Shown here in pieces: positions 1-9,055 of a stretch of DNA of 64,000 nt. Position 1 is the first letter of the stretch, and each line of letters opens with the position of its first letter. The notes beneath the pieces are model-generated. The model saw only the letters and a program-made list of their open reading frames with translations. It was not told the DNA's origin and ran no database searches. Position numbers and translations under genes: made by a program. The stretch is from NCBI RefSeq assembly GCF_021379005.1, contig NZ_CP075171.1, forward strand, positions 5,270,001 through 5,334,000. Direction: 5' to 3'. Origin of the DNA: Leptodesmis sichuanensis A121. GTDB taxonomy: Bacteria > Cyanobacteriota > Cyanobacteriia > Leptolyngbyales > Leptolyngbyaceae.

Positions 1-1503
1 ATCGAATGCACCCCTAAAAATAATCAGAAGCCTGATTCCTACATTGGCCTAGCACAGGCAATGCTGGCACAGAAGCAGCCTCAAGAAGCAACGAATCTCC
101 TGGTCTTCTGGTGGAAATGGTATTTAAAGATACAGAAAGAGCGACCCCTGAAACCGGAGGTGCTTGACTTTTGGTCTATTAGTCTTGCTTATCACCTCAC
201 ATCCAGAAGCAGCGAAGCAACAAGACAATACTGGTCACTGATTCATCGGTATTTAACTCAAGCCTTAAAGATCGATGGTGTCAATGTCAATGCGTATGTG
301 ACCCTGGGTAATTTTTACTTTGCAAAAGGCGATTTGAAGAAGGGACTAAATGCATATAAATGGGTCTATGAAATAGAGCCGACGCAAAAATATAATGCCT
401 ATTTGGCAATGGGAAATGCCTGTGAAGCCAACCGGCATTTTCAAGATGCCAGGGAGTATTATCAAAAAGCAATTGATTTAGCTCCGTGGAGGCAAGCTGC
501 CTATATTAACCTCGCTGTTCTGCTGATTGAATGGGAGAAACACAATGAAGCAAAGCAGGTCTTTAGAGCCGCCAATCAAGCTGCTGGCTTGAGCTATTCC
601 CAATGGGCTTCTCATTTCGAGAGCATCGGTAAGCTGGATGAGGCGATCAGACTCTGTTGTCTTGGAGAACAAGAGGGGTCAGAGCAAGAACAGCGAGAAA
701 CTTGCAAGTGTGAGCTGAAACTTTTGGTTCAACATGGAAGAGCAGAAGATGCCTTTCGGATATGCCGTGAGATACCCTCTGAACAAGCGAAACTCAAGTA
801 CGAGTTATACCTTTCAACCGGCGATTCTCTAATTGAACTGGGTGATTTCTACATTAGCCAGCAAAGATCTGATGCCGCTGAACGGGCTTATGATCAGGCA
901 GAGCGTGCCTATGGACGGGCAATTCGAGAAAATTCAGATCTCCCGGATGCCTACCTGCGTTTAGGGCAACTATTGGCAGATCGCAACCGTCTGGATGAAG
1001 CCCTGAAAGTTTGCAATCAAATGGCACAACGATCTGAACGTAACCAATACAGTGCTTTTATATCGCAGGGAAATTTGTGGGCTACCAAGGAACAATATGA
1101 GGAGGCAAAAGATGCGTATCAGCAGGCAATTACTCTAGACCCAGATTGCCCGGATGCCTATCGTTATCTTGCTCAACTTTATGAAGGTCTTCAACATTTT
1201 GAAGATGCTATCCAATTTTACCAAAAAGCAATAGACGTATCTCCTGAAAAAGCACAAATATTACCCTGGTATCAAGAACTTGGCGATCTATTCGTTCAGC
1301 AGCAACGATTTTCTGAAGCTGCAGAAGCCTTACAACAAGCAGTTCAGCATAGTAATAAAGATAGTGATAAAGAGAATCAGGAAAATGCACAATTCAGCTT
1401 GGGTGAAGCCTATTTTTATTGGGGTAATGATTATGAACAGCAATGGGAATTTGATCGAGTGCATCCCAGTTTTGTAAGACTCATTTTGAGAATTGCCCAT
1501 TAA
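1..1503 (+). pseudogene. Giant TPR protein, 5' segment, cut by an IS element; open at the window edge
   Basis: The frame is open from base 1, so the gene starts before the window. The product is almost entirely tetratricopeptide repeats (34-residue units with the usual A/Y/L/G pattern), a scaffold for protein-protein contacts; no catalytic domain is visible. True gene sequence ends at 1456; the remaining codons to 1503 are read out of the IS end. Codons before the insertion (QQWEFD) join in frame to those after it (QALEKY at 2648), giving a normal TPR helix. The intact gene would therefore run to 5214. Partner and pathway are unknown. Confidence 0.85.
1448..1456. repeat. Left target-site duplication of the ISKra4-like element
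   Basis: AATTTGATC, identical to 2639-2647 on the other side of the element. It falls within TPR codons. Confidence 0.9.
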
Positions 1504-2308
1504 GGTAAGCACAGCGTTGCTTCAGCACCTGTGGTACGTTACCCTTTTCCCACTGCGCCCCCGATATCTTGACGCGCCGCCCGACTTGTTTGACCGTTGA
1601 TTCAATTGCACCAGAACCAATGGAAATGCCTTCGGCTTGATAATAGCCATAGTTGACAATCCGCTGTCGATGCTTGTTGAGATAGGCAATGAAAGTCGCA
1701 ACCCGCTCGTGTTGCCAATCCTCAAACTGGATGATCGCTCCCTCGACATCGCCCTGCCACAAGCAGGCTTCCACCACCGCTAAACGTTGCTGGGAACCAC
1801 CCACCTTGCCCAAATTCTCGATGAGGTGATACCAATCCAAAATCTCCCGTCTTTGGGTCGTGGTGCCGATCTGGGCATAAATATTCCAGATCCCATCGTG
1901 CCCATCTCCTAAGCAAGTGAGCGGGTCAGACAAGGGTTGAGGGTTGACCCAGTTAACCAATTGCTCGTTATCCTGGAAAAAAGCAGCCACACAGCACTCG
2001 TGCAGATTCACCCCCTTGTAATCTCGCCATTCACTCGGTTGTCCTTGAGGGGTTCGCAATCGTACTTTGCCGCCGTCTACACTCATCTCCTCAACCACTC
2101 CTGCCACTTGCGGTAACTCGAAGGTTTGACGATGGACTAATCGTTGTTGAGTGCTGTGAGTAACCTTCACCCCAGTCAACACTTCGATGTCTTCTGCCGC
2201 TCGCTCATACGACTCGTTGGCACTGAGCAACAAACAACACTGCTCCAGGTAAGGACTCCAGCGTGTGTAGGCTTTCACCTCCAGAATTTGTGCCTGTTTC
2301 TCGCTCAA
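1481..2308 (-). CDS. ISKra4-family transposase, catalytic part (orfB)
   Basis: 275 codons counted from a TTG at 2308. A DDE-type catalytic core is visible: first Asp in SVDGGKVRLR, second in LGDGHDGIWN, and Glu in GSGAIESTVKQ. The frame stays open upstream of the TTG in the -1 phase relative to orfA (residues GRKRSLDSIVGRLHLSEK), so the natural product is probably an orfA-orfB fusion made by frameshifting rather than initiation at the TTG. It catalyses movement of the surrounding element. Confidence 0.85.
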   Translation of the reverse strand: MSEKQAQILEVKAYTRWSPYLEQCCLLLSANESYERAAEDIEVLTGVKVTHSTQQRLVHRQTFELPQVAGVVEEMSVDGGKVRLRTPQGQPSEWRDYKGVNLHECCVAAFFQDNEQLVNWVNPQPLSDPLTCLGDGHDGIWNIYAQIGTTTQRREILDWYHLIENLGKVGGSQQRLAVVEACLWQGDVEGAIIQFEDWQHERVATFIAYLNKHRQRIVNYGYYQAEGISIGSGAIESTVKQVGRRVKISGAQWEKGNVPQVLKQRCAYLNGQFSK

Positions 2309-2541
2309 GTGCAGTCGTCCGACGATACTGTCGAGGCTGCGCTTTCGTCCACTTGTGGTGCCGCTGCTTGTTGCAATAAAAAATCCCCGAGTTCTGGACC
2401 GACGTGTTCCAGCAGATGCCCTCTTACTGCTACCTCAATCCCTGCTAATGTTTTTACTTGCTCCGGGTCGGTTTCCTCGTACAGCAGAGCGGCAAGGGCA
2501 CGAGCATGGGCTTGAATTTGGGCTTTTTTCTCAGCGTCCAT
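2305..2541 (-). CDS. ISKra4-family transposase, N-terminal part (orfA)
   Basis: 78 residues rich in charged helices, beginning MDAEKKAQIQAHARAL. It has no catalytic residues and resembles the N-terminal part of cyanobacterial ISKra4 transposases. It overlaps orfB by four bases, and a slippery heptamer in its last third allows a fused product. Minus-strand stop at 2305-2307. Confidence 0.8.
   Translation of the reverse strand: MDAEKKAQIQAHARALAALLYEETDPEQVKTLAGIEVAVRGHLLEHVGPELGDFLLQQAAAPQVDESAASTVSSDDCT
2377..2383 (-). other. Programmed -1 frameshift heptamer between transposase frames
   Basis: On the minus strand the sequence is T TTT TTA, with TTT and TTA as in-frame orfA codons, the X XXY YYZ layout of a -1 slippery site. 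A one-base back-step enters a frame with no stop until the end of orfB. The site is seen directly; its use is inferred. Confidence 0.75.
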
Positions 2542-2625
2542 TGGAGTTATCGGCTAAAGGTGGAATGCTCAAAGTTTAGCGTTGTCTCCCAAACATAGCC
2601 CTAAGCACTTATACTCATCGCAAAT

Positions 2626-5214
2626 GTGGGATGCACTCAATTTGATCAAGCCTTAGAAAAATATATCAAGGCAACAGAGGTTTATCCAAAGCACGGCAAT
2701 GCCTATATTGCCCAAGCCAGAATTTATGGAAGAAAAGGATCGATAGATAAGCTTGATGCAATGGTGCAAAAAATCCGAGACTTGATTAAAAACCTAGAAT
2801 TAAATCCTCTTGAGGAGTATGATGCATCATTGCTGATTGGAACCGCTTACCAGGAGGCAGGCGTTTATGAGAAAGCAGAAGTCTGGTATCGTGAACTGGT
2901 TGAGAAATATCCTAAACGTTCAGAAGCTTTTCGTGAACTGGCTCAATTGTTGGAAAACCTGCAACGAATTGATGAAAGTATTCACTACTATCATCAAGCT
3001 GCTGAACTTGAATTTGATAGCAAAAAAGCTTCCAATATTTATGAACGCATTGGCAATTTGTTAATCCAGCAAGGTAGTAATTCCGAAGCATTGAAGGAAT
3101 TAAAGCAGTCGATTAACTGTGATTCGGAGAACGTTAGTGCTCACTTTGCTAGGGCTACTCTTTATGAAACACAGGGAGACTTAGATCAGGCAATAGAAGA
3201 TTACCAGAAAATTTTGGAGGCTGATCGTGAATACATTTCTGCTTATCTTGCCTTGGGAAGAATTTACAAAAATCAGCATAGAGATAAAGACAAAAATCAG
3301 CATAGAGATAAAGACTTTAATCAACTAATCCAGGACATTTTTAGCCATTCAGATGATCGATATAGTGGCTACTTACTAAGTGGTGCAATTTATGAGGCAG
3401 TGAACCAGCCTGAGCAGGCAGAAGCACAGTACAGGCAAGCGATTCGTCAGGACTCGGTTCGTTCTGAGGCGTATATTAAATTAATATATTTGTTTGTGAA
3501 TCAGGGACAGATAGATAAGGCGATCGCAGTTTGCGATGAAATGGCCCAGCAGGCTGAACTGTCTTACGATGCTGAGGTCTGGCGGGGTAACTTGTTCTAT
3601 GCTCAGGGAAAACTTGACGAAGCGGAGCAATCCTATCAGCAGGCGATCGCACGACATCTAGAACGTGCTGATGCCTATTTACAACTCGCATCCCTGTATC
3701 AACAGCAGGGGAAACCAGATCAGTCCGAGCAGATTTTGACACAGGGGTTATCAGAAGATGTTCCCTATGATCCAGATCTTTACTGGATGCTTGGCCAACT
3801 TTACGAGCAAAAACAGCAGTGGGAGCAGGCGATTAACTGGTATCAAAAAGCGGCTGAACACCAATTTCTCTCTGAAAAAGCTGCGATCGCATTTGAACGG
3901 GTTGGAGATTTGTTGACTCGACAAGGAAATGACTCCGATGACCCAACCTCAAAGCTGGCTTTCTATGATCAAGCTCAAGAGGCACTTCAAATTGCTTCAC
4001 TGTGCAACCCAGCTAATGCGGGAGTTTATTTTAGCTTGGGTTATCTTAATGAACAAAAAGGGGAGTGGGAAAAGGCTTTAGAAAGGTATCACAAAACCAT
4101 CCAGCTTGATCCCCAGTACCTCAGTGCCTATGTCAGCCTCTGTCGAATCTATAGCAATAATAGAAACCTGGCCGCTCTTGAGCGAATCAGGGGGCAGCTC
4201 AAAGACCAGATGAAAAAGCTACAACTCGATACAACTTCCAGATATCAACTGCATATGGCGATCGCTCAAACCTACACCGATGCTGAACTATATGAACGGG
4301 CAATTGAGGAATTGCGAGAGGCCATAGCGATTGAACCAGATCTTCCCGATGCCCATGTCAATTTGGCATGGATATATGAATTGCAAGCACAATGGGCAAA
4401 GGCCCGTGAGGAATATGAAAAAGTCGGGCAATTAGTCCCAGAATGGCAGGTAGATGTCTATCTCCGTCAAGGGAGTCTTCTAGAGGTAGAAGAAAACTAT
4501 CTCGATGCAGCTCAAGTCTATCAGCGAGCCATTGAAACTGACCCTGGTCGAGCTGATGCTTATCTAGCCCTGGGGCGAGTCTGTGTGGAACTGAACCGAT
4601 GGGAGGAAGCGGAATCAGCATTTCGTCAGGCCATTAATCTTGCACCAGACCAACTGGGCATGGCACCAAATGCCTATCTATTTCTGGCCGATCTCTATCG
4701 TATGCAGGGCCGACATCCAGAAATGCAAGAAGCCTGCACCCGAGTCATTTCCTTGGTGCAAGGGGTAGCATCTCCAGACTTCAACCTTCTGCGTCAGCAA
4801 GGTCTGGCCTACTTCATGCGAGGGGACTATGCAGCCGCTGAACAGGCCTTGAACCAAGCATTAGAGTCCAATCCAGCCGATGCTCAGGCGAGGTTCTATT
4901 TAGCCCTTGACCTGCTCTGTTTAGGACGGCAAGATCAGGCGGTAGCAGAACTGCAACAGGGCATCGACTCAACGCCTAACCCGTGGAACTACGACTACGC
5001 GATTAGAGAAGCTGAAATCCTTGCGGCAAGAACGCCTGAGGTTCCAGGAGCGAAGGAAATGCTACAAACGCTGATTGCCGCAAGGGATAAATCTGCTCCA
5101 GCTTCAGGCGCTGGTCTGCAAAGAGATGAATCCCAGCAGGTGAGTTCCACAGGGATTCCTGGTGACAAAAATGTGGCAATCCCTGCTTTAGAACCCAATG
5201 CCTCAGATCTCTAA
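2626..5214 (+). pseudogene. Giant TPR protein, 3' segment downstream of the IS
   Basis: An 862-codon frame from a GTG at 2626 whose first codons lie in the IS right end. True gene sequence resumes at 2639. It consists of many consecutive TPR units (typical blocks such as ALERYHKTIQLDPQYLSAYV) followed by a short disordered tail rich in A, S and P. There is no signal peptide or enzyme domain. It could still be expressed as a free fragment because the GTG is in frame. Function unknown beyond a scaffold role. A short in-frame duplication (NQHRDKD twice) lies near residue 220. Confidence 0.85.
2639..2647. repeat. Right target-site duplication of the ISKra4-like element
   Basis: AATTTGATC, the second copy of the 9-bp duplication. 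Confidence 0.9.
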
Positions 5215-5218
5215 AAAG

Positions 5219-5246
5219 CGATCGCCTGCTCCAAAAAAGCGATCGC
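5219..5246. repeat. Paired HIP1 palindromes
   Basis: Two GCGATCGC octamers, each preceded by an A-rich run, lie just after the TPR stop. HIP1 is the over-represented octamer of many cyanobacterial genomes and recurs throughout this window; it marks the lineage rather than a local function. Confidence 0.7.
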
Positions 5247-5304
5247 TGCTTCCTTCCCATTAATTGCAGTTGGGTGATGTCAGTAACCAAGCAACTGAAG
5301 CGTG

Positions 5305-5550
5305 CTACCCCAAACGGGCCACTTCAACAAACCGTTCCACAACAAACCGTTGACGTTCTCGCTTAATCTGATCAATCTGATGCAGCGTCTCTGCGGTCAG
5401 GTAGCACTCCCCACAATCAGGACAGCTAATCACCGGAATATTCTCAATCAGCAACAAATCATCTCCTGTACCATAGGCTCTGGTGATCCGACGAATTCGA
5501 GCATTCCCCTTGCCACAAACATCGCAAATAAGCCCATCCTCAGTGTTCAT
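5305..5550 (-). CDS. YgiT-type zinc-finger protein, probable antitoxin
   Basis: 81 residues with two CxxC pairs (CDVCGKG near the N-terminus, CPDCGECYL in the middle), then a short helical tail. This matches the zinc-binding domain of MqsA/YgiT-type proteins, usually the antitoxin partner of a small toxin. It is the second gene of a two-gene unit and overlaps the upstream DUF4258 gene by four bases (ATGA, 5547-5550). The usual C-terminal HTH of full-length MqsA is absent, so DNA binding is uncertain. Confidence 0.75.
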   Translation of the reverse strand: MNTEDGLICDVCGKGNARIRRITRAYGTGDDLLLIENIPVISCPDCGECYLTAETLHQIDQIKRERQRFVVERFVEVARLG

Positions 5551-5852
5551 AAGAGATAAACTGTAATAATGACGACTTTACCCGTTAGCCCCAGTTTAAC
5601 AATTACTTCTACGACATCGCCCTCAAGCGTTGAACCTCGGATTCGGTACTTAAACTCACCCGTGTTCCTATCCTTCTGACGCTCCAGAATTTCCCCTGTG
5701 AAAATGCCTTGTTCAACATCTAAAATTGATAAGCCATCATCCTCCATTTCCTCCTCAGCATGGAGGGTCATAACATAGAACCGTTGGTCGAGCTTCTCGC
5801 GGATCTGCTGCAAAATGTTGTCAAACAATCCCCAACTCCTACTGCATGGCAA
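5547..5852 (-). CDS. DUF4258 domain protein, probable toxin partner
   Basis: 101 residues with the DUF4258 pattern: an early helix with MTLHAEEEMEDDGLS, then a beta-rich half with GEFKYRIRG and VVEVIVKLG. DUF4258 proteins are often paired with YgiT-type zinc fingers in type II toxin-antitoxin-like modules, and the ATGA overlap with the downstream gene fits such a unit. The first ~10 codons may be spurious; a start nearer LFDNILQQ is possible. Toxicity is inferred from context only. Confidence 0.7.
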   Translation of the reverse strand: MPCSRSWGLFDNILQQIREKLDQRFYVMTLHAEEEMEDDGLSILDVEQGIFTGEILERQKDRNTGEFKYRIRGSTLEGDVVEVIVKLGLTGKVVIITVYLL

Positions 5853-5986
5853 TTAAACTGCGGACAAGCGAAACCGTAATCCGCATACCGCGACCTGACA
5901 GTAGGGATTGTTGTTACCTCGCAGCGATCGCCCTCCGCTTCACCAAGCCGCTTCAAAAAGCATACCCCAGCCGGGACACGGCCTGG

Positions 5987-6736
5987 TTAACCCAGGATCG
6001 TCTTCAGCCATCGCTGTTCGGCATCAGATAACGGCGGTGGTGGGGGTTGGCGACTGTAATCGATTGTCAAATCATAGTCGGCTTCCTCATAGACCTGATG
6101 AATCGCCTGCGATAAATCCAGTGGTACATCCGCATCAGGGGGCAGCAAGGGAATCGGGATGGTCGGCAATGGCTCCTGCATATTCAGCGCCCACACATCG
6201 ATGCGATCGCCAGCACGAGTGACGCTAATACAGTAATGGGACTTGGGCAGCAAAGACTCCGCTATGGCTCGCCTGCCGCGTCGAATCAAGTCAATCTCAA
6301 CCAGATGCACCCCCAATCGGATCAAGCGATCGCGCTTTTGTTGGTACTGCTCAAAGCCAAGCTGACGTTTGTTTGCATAGGAGAGAATTTCGATGCAGGT
6401 GACCAATCGATTGCCCGTTACTTCTCTCACTTCAACCGTGGGAATTCGCAGCGTGATGGGCGGTGGGAGCGTCAGAGTTGCCGGGGTAAAAACAGCCGTT
6501 GGTTCTTGGGTGAAGCGAGCAGAATCGGATGTTTTGACCACTTCCACCTCTGGATAGAGGATTCCCAATTCCTCACTTGAACTGGTATCTTGCACCGTGG
6601 ACACTTCCAGCCGTGCCGCATAACGAGGTCGCAGCAGCGGCGTTAAGAGGGCGCGAATCCGACTGGCTAATGCACTGTGCAAGTCTTGAAACAAATATCC
6701 TTCCAGATAAGGGTTCATGCCTGGAAATTGGGGCAT
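5987..6736 (-). CDS. DUF4058 family protein
   Basis: 249 residues beginning MPQFPGMNPYLEG, the hallmark N-terminus of DUF4058, a family frequent in cyanobacteria and related to PD-(D/E)XK nuclease folds. Central residues TCIEILSYANKR and LVEIDLIRRGRR could form the nuclease-like core. No function is established for the family. It stands alone, with an unrelated interrupted Uma2 gene next to it. Confidence 0.85.
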   Translation of the reverse strand: MPQFPGMNPYLEGYLFQDLHSALASRIRALLTPLLRPRYAARLEVSTVQDTSSSEELGILYPEVEVVKTSDSARFTQEPTAVFTPATLTLPPPITLRIPTVEVREVTGNRLVTCIEILSYANKRQLGFEQYQQKRDRLIRLGVHLVEIDLIRRGRRAIAESLLPKSHYCISVTRAGDRIDVWALNMQEPLPTIPIPLLPPDADVPLDLSQAIHQVYEEADYDLTIDYSRQPPPPPLSDAEQRWLKTILG

Positions 6737-6905
6737 GGGCTACTCCAGCGAGTTTTGAGTGAGCTTAACCGTCAGAATGCTTTCATTATGAATGATACCC
6801 CCTCGTTCTGTGGTCCCGCGATCGCGGCTGGTCGTAGGTAGAGTGCGATCGCCTGTTCGAGTCATTCCTGCATCCCCCCATAGAGTAATTGATACCCTAA
6901 ACTGT

Positions 6906-7319
6906 CTAACCCATTTTGAGCCAATCAAATACTTGAGCAACCGTTAGCTCCAGTTCGATCGCAGGTAGAGCGGGTAAAGCAGTCTGACCTTGCAGCAGGA
7001 TGGGAAGCTGATCAGGGAGAAAGACCAGAATACTAAGATCGTCGGGATCTACGAACCATCCTAATCGACAACCATACGCTAAGCAGTGCAGAATATTGCC
7101 AATCACTTTGTTGGCTTTCTGCTCCGGTGACAGGATTTCAATTACCCAATCGGGAGCAATCTCAAAATTATCCGGAACTTGCCCGTCCTGGGTGAAGGGG
7201 ATGCGATTCCACTGAAAAATAGCTACATCTGGCACAATGGAGCGATCGCCAAAGCTACAGCGTAATTCTGGGAAGGCATAGGGAGTTATTGTCAAATGTG
7301 GTGTATGAAGAAGAATCAA
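6906..7319 (-). pseudogene. Uma2 family endonuclease-like protein, C-terminal half, cut by IS256
   Basis: True gene sequence spans 6906-7282; codons from 7283 to 7319 come from the IS end. It contains the conserved Uma2/DUF820 block (SIVPDVAIF, then PDWVIEILSPEQ) that forms the PD-(D/E)XK-like core. Joined at the 8-bp duplication to the N-terminal piece at 8681-8872 it reads KVAYAFPELRCSFGDRS in frame, giving a protein of about 185-190 residues. The gene was intact before the insertion. Confidence 0.85.
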
Positions 7320-8680
7320 GCAGCGTCCTGACTGACTCCTGAATCGGGATGTAAATCAACGCGAATTCCATCCTTGAATTTGACTCCTTCAATCACCTCC
7401 CCTAATCGTTTGAAGCCTCGAATCCGTAACCATCGCTTCTGAGCGCTCTGGACAAGCTTGAAGACCAACGACAGAATGCTGTCCTGGGAGACACAGCCTC
7501 GCGTTTTATCGGTTCTCAAGCGCACCGTGGCAAAAGTGGATTCAATTGGATTGGTGGTGCGCAGATGCACCCAATGCTCAGCCGGGAAATCATAGAATGC
7601 CAACAATGCGGATCGGTCTTTGGCTAAACACTCCGTGGCTTTAGGATACTTGGCTGCGTAGGTTTTGATGAATCGCTCAAAAGCCTTTTCTGCCTCATCT
7701 TTGGTGGCTGCCAGGTAGATTTGATGTAAAGCCGACTTGGCGTGGGGTTGCTGGCTTTTAGGTAAGTGGTTGAGGACATTCGCCGTTTTATGCACCCAAC
7801 AACGTTGGATGCGGGTGGACGGAAATACCTGCGCGAGGGCTTTCCAAAATCCCAATGCACCATCTCCAATCGCCAACTCTGGTGCTTGCTTGAGTCCCTG
7901 GTCTTGTAAGCGTAACAACAACGGTTTCCAACTCAACTCGGACTCGCGAAATCCAGCTTCGAGTCCGAGCAATTCCTTGCTGCCCGTATCCGTCACTCCG
8001 ATCAGGACTAAAATACATTGTCGGTCATCTTCGTTGCGGATGTTGAAGTAAATCCCATCTGCCCAAACATACACATACCGCTTGCCACTGAGCGTTCGCT
8101 GTTGCCACTGCTGGTGCTCCTGAGTCCACTTCGCTTTGAGGCGGCTGATGGTACTCGCAGATAACCCGTCTGCCTGGGTGCCCAGCAACGATGCCAAAGC
8201 TTCTGAAAAATCCCCAGTCGAGACTCCTTTGAGGTACAACCAGGGCAACACCTCCTCAACACTTTGAGCGCGCTTCAAATACGGCGGCAACAACAGCGAA
8301 TTAAACTTAATCCCCTGTCCGCTTCGGTCTCGCACTTTCGGAACTTGAATTTCAACCGCTCCAACCCCAGTCACAATGCTTCGTTCAGGCAAGTAGCCAT
8401 TGCGCACGACCGCCTGTCGTCCTTGCTCATCTTTGAGGCTCTGGTATTGGGCTAAAAACTCCTGCAACTCGACTTCAACTGCTTGGGCAATGATTTGACG
8501 CGCACCGTTACGAACCAGTTCAGTCAGCGCATCGCTAAATGTTCCAGGCTCATCTGGTGTTTTGAATGAAACCAGTTTATCTTGAGTCATCGGTGTATTC
8601 CTGTTTGCTGGTGTTTGTTTCTATCCAGCAGGGTACGCCGTTTTTTCATTCTTGCCGTACACCAGAATTAAACATAGCTC
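7283..8680 (-). mobile_element. IS256-family insertion sequence, 1398 bp
   Basis: The element is bounded by an 8-bp target duplication GGCATAGG (7275-7282 and 8681-8688) and has imperfect terminal inverted repeats (GAGTTATTGTCAAATGTGG at the left against GAGCTATGTTTAATTCTGG at the right). It encodes one full-length mutator-type transposase on the minus strand and sits inside a Uma2 gene. The intact transposase and perfect duplication suggest a recent and possibly active element. Confidence 0.9.
7316..8590 (-). CDS. IS256 family transposase
   Basis: 424 residues, the normal length for the family. The catalytic triad is visible: Asp in YVWADGIYF, Asp in LAIGDGALGF and Glu in NPIESTFATVR, with the family C-terminal motif LRTDKTRGCVSQDS. 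The N-terminal region (MTQDKLVSFK...) is typical. Stop at 7316, inside the left end of the element. Confidence 0.93.
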   Translation of the reverse strand: MTQDKLVSFKTPDEPGTFSDALTELVRNGARQIIAQAVEVELQEFLAQYQSLKDEQGRQAVVRNGYLPERSIVTGVGAVEIQVPKVRDRSGQGIKFNSLLLPPYLKRAQSVEEVLPWLYLKGVSTGDFSEALASLLGTQADGLSASTISRLKAKWTQEHQQWQQRTLSGKRYVYVWADGIYFNIRNEDDRQCILVLIGVTDTGSKELLGLEAGFRESELSWKPLLLRLQDQGLKQAPELAIGDGALGFWKALAQVFPSTRIQRCWVHKTANVLNHLPKSQQPHAKSALHQIYLAATKDEAEKAFERFIKTYAAKYPKATECLAKDRSALLAFYDFPAEHWVHLRTTNPIESTFATVRLRTDKTRGCVSQDSILSLVFKLVQSAQKRWLRIRGFKRLGEVIEGVKFKDGIRVDLHPDSGVSQDAA

Positions 8681-8872
8681 GGCATAGGCAACCTTTTGTT
8701 CCTCTGTGACTTGATTAATCGTGGCACAAAGCTTTCCTTGCAAGCGACTGTGTCGTCCTTTAGGCATTGGCTTCTGGATCACCTCACCATTGATGTATTC
8801 GCTGGCAGGCTTGGTTTCAGGAAGCTGGAGAAACTCTGCGAGCGTGAGAGCTTGTTTTGTTACAGCAGTCAT
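8621..8872 (-). pseudogene. Uma2 family endonuclease-like protein, N-terminal part
   Basis: Gene sequence covers 8681-8872 and encodes the typical Uma2 N-terminus: TLAEFLQLPETKPASEYINGEVI followed by a helix. Codons 8621-8680 are IS sequence. It is the other half of the gene at 6906-7282. Confidence 0.85.
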
Positions 8873-8897
8873 AGATTCTGATACCTGCTGAGAATTT

Positions 8898-8967
8898 AAA
8901 CCTTGTCTAAGTCCAGAACCGGAGTTTCTGTGATGGCAAAACGACCGTTCTCTAGCTGGACTTGGTT
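8898..8967 (-). repeat. Palindromic ~74-bp element, copy A
   Basis: Starts AAACCTTGTCTAAGTCCAG and ends CTAGCTGGACTTGGTT, with near-complementary ends around an asymmetric centre. It matches copies at 16970, 46839 and 63803; copies A and D share one orientation, B and C the other. It has no coding capacity and looks like a MITE or REP-like element. Confidence 0.75.
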
Positions 8968-9055
8968 CAGTTTGCTCAGTGTAACAAAATCACAGCATAA
9001 ACAGAGAACGTAAACAACAAAGTCTTATTACTTTCGGCACAAAATGTCATGCTGA

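Larger units (their letters stand above)
1457..2638 (-). mobile_element. ISKra4-like insertion sequence, 1182 bp
   Basis: Perfect 12-bp terminal inverted repeats GAGTGCATCCCA (1457-1468) and TGGGATGCACTC (2627-2638) enclose two overlapping transposase frames on the minus strand. A 9-bp target duplication AATTTGATC flanks the element at 1448-1456 and 2639-2647. Removing the element plus one duplication copy (1191 bp, a multiple of three) restores the TPR reading frame exactly. Perfect ends and duplication suggest a recent insertion. The family call rests on the transposase resembling cyanobacterial ISKra4 proteins. Confidence 0.9.
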
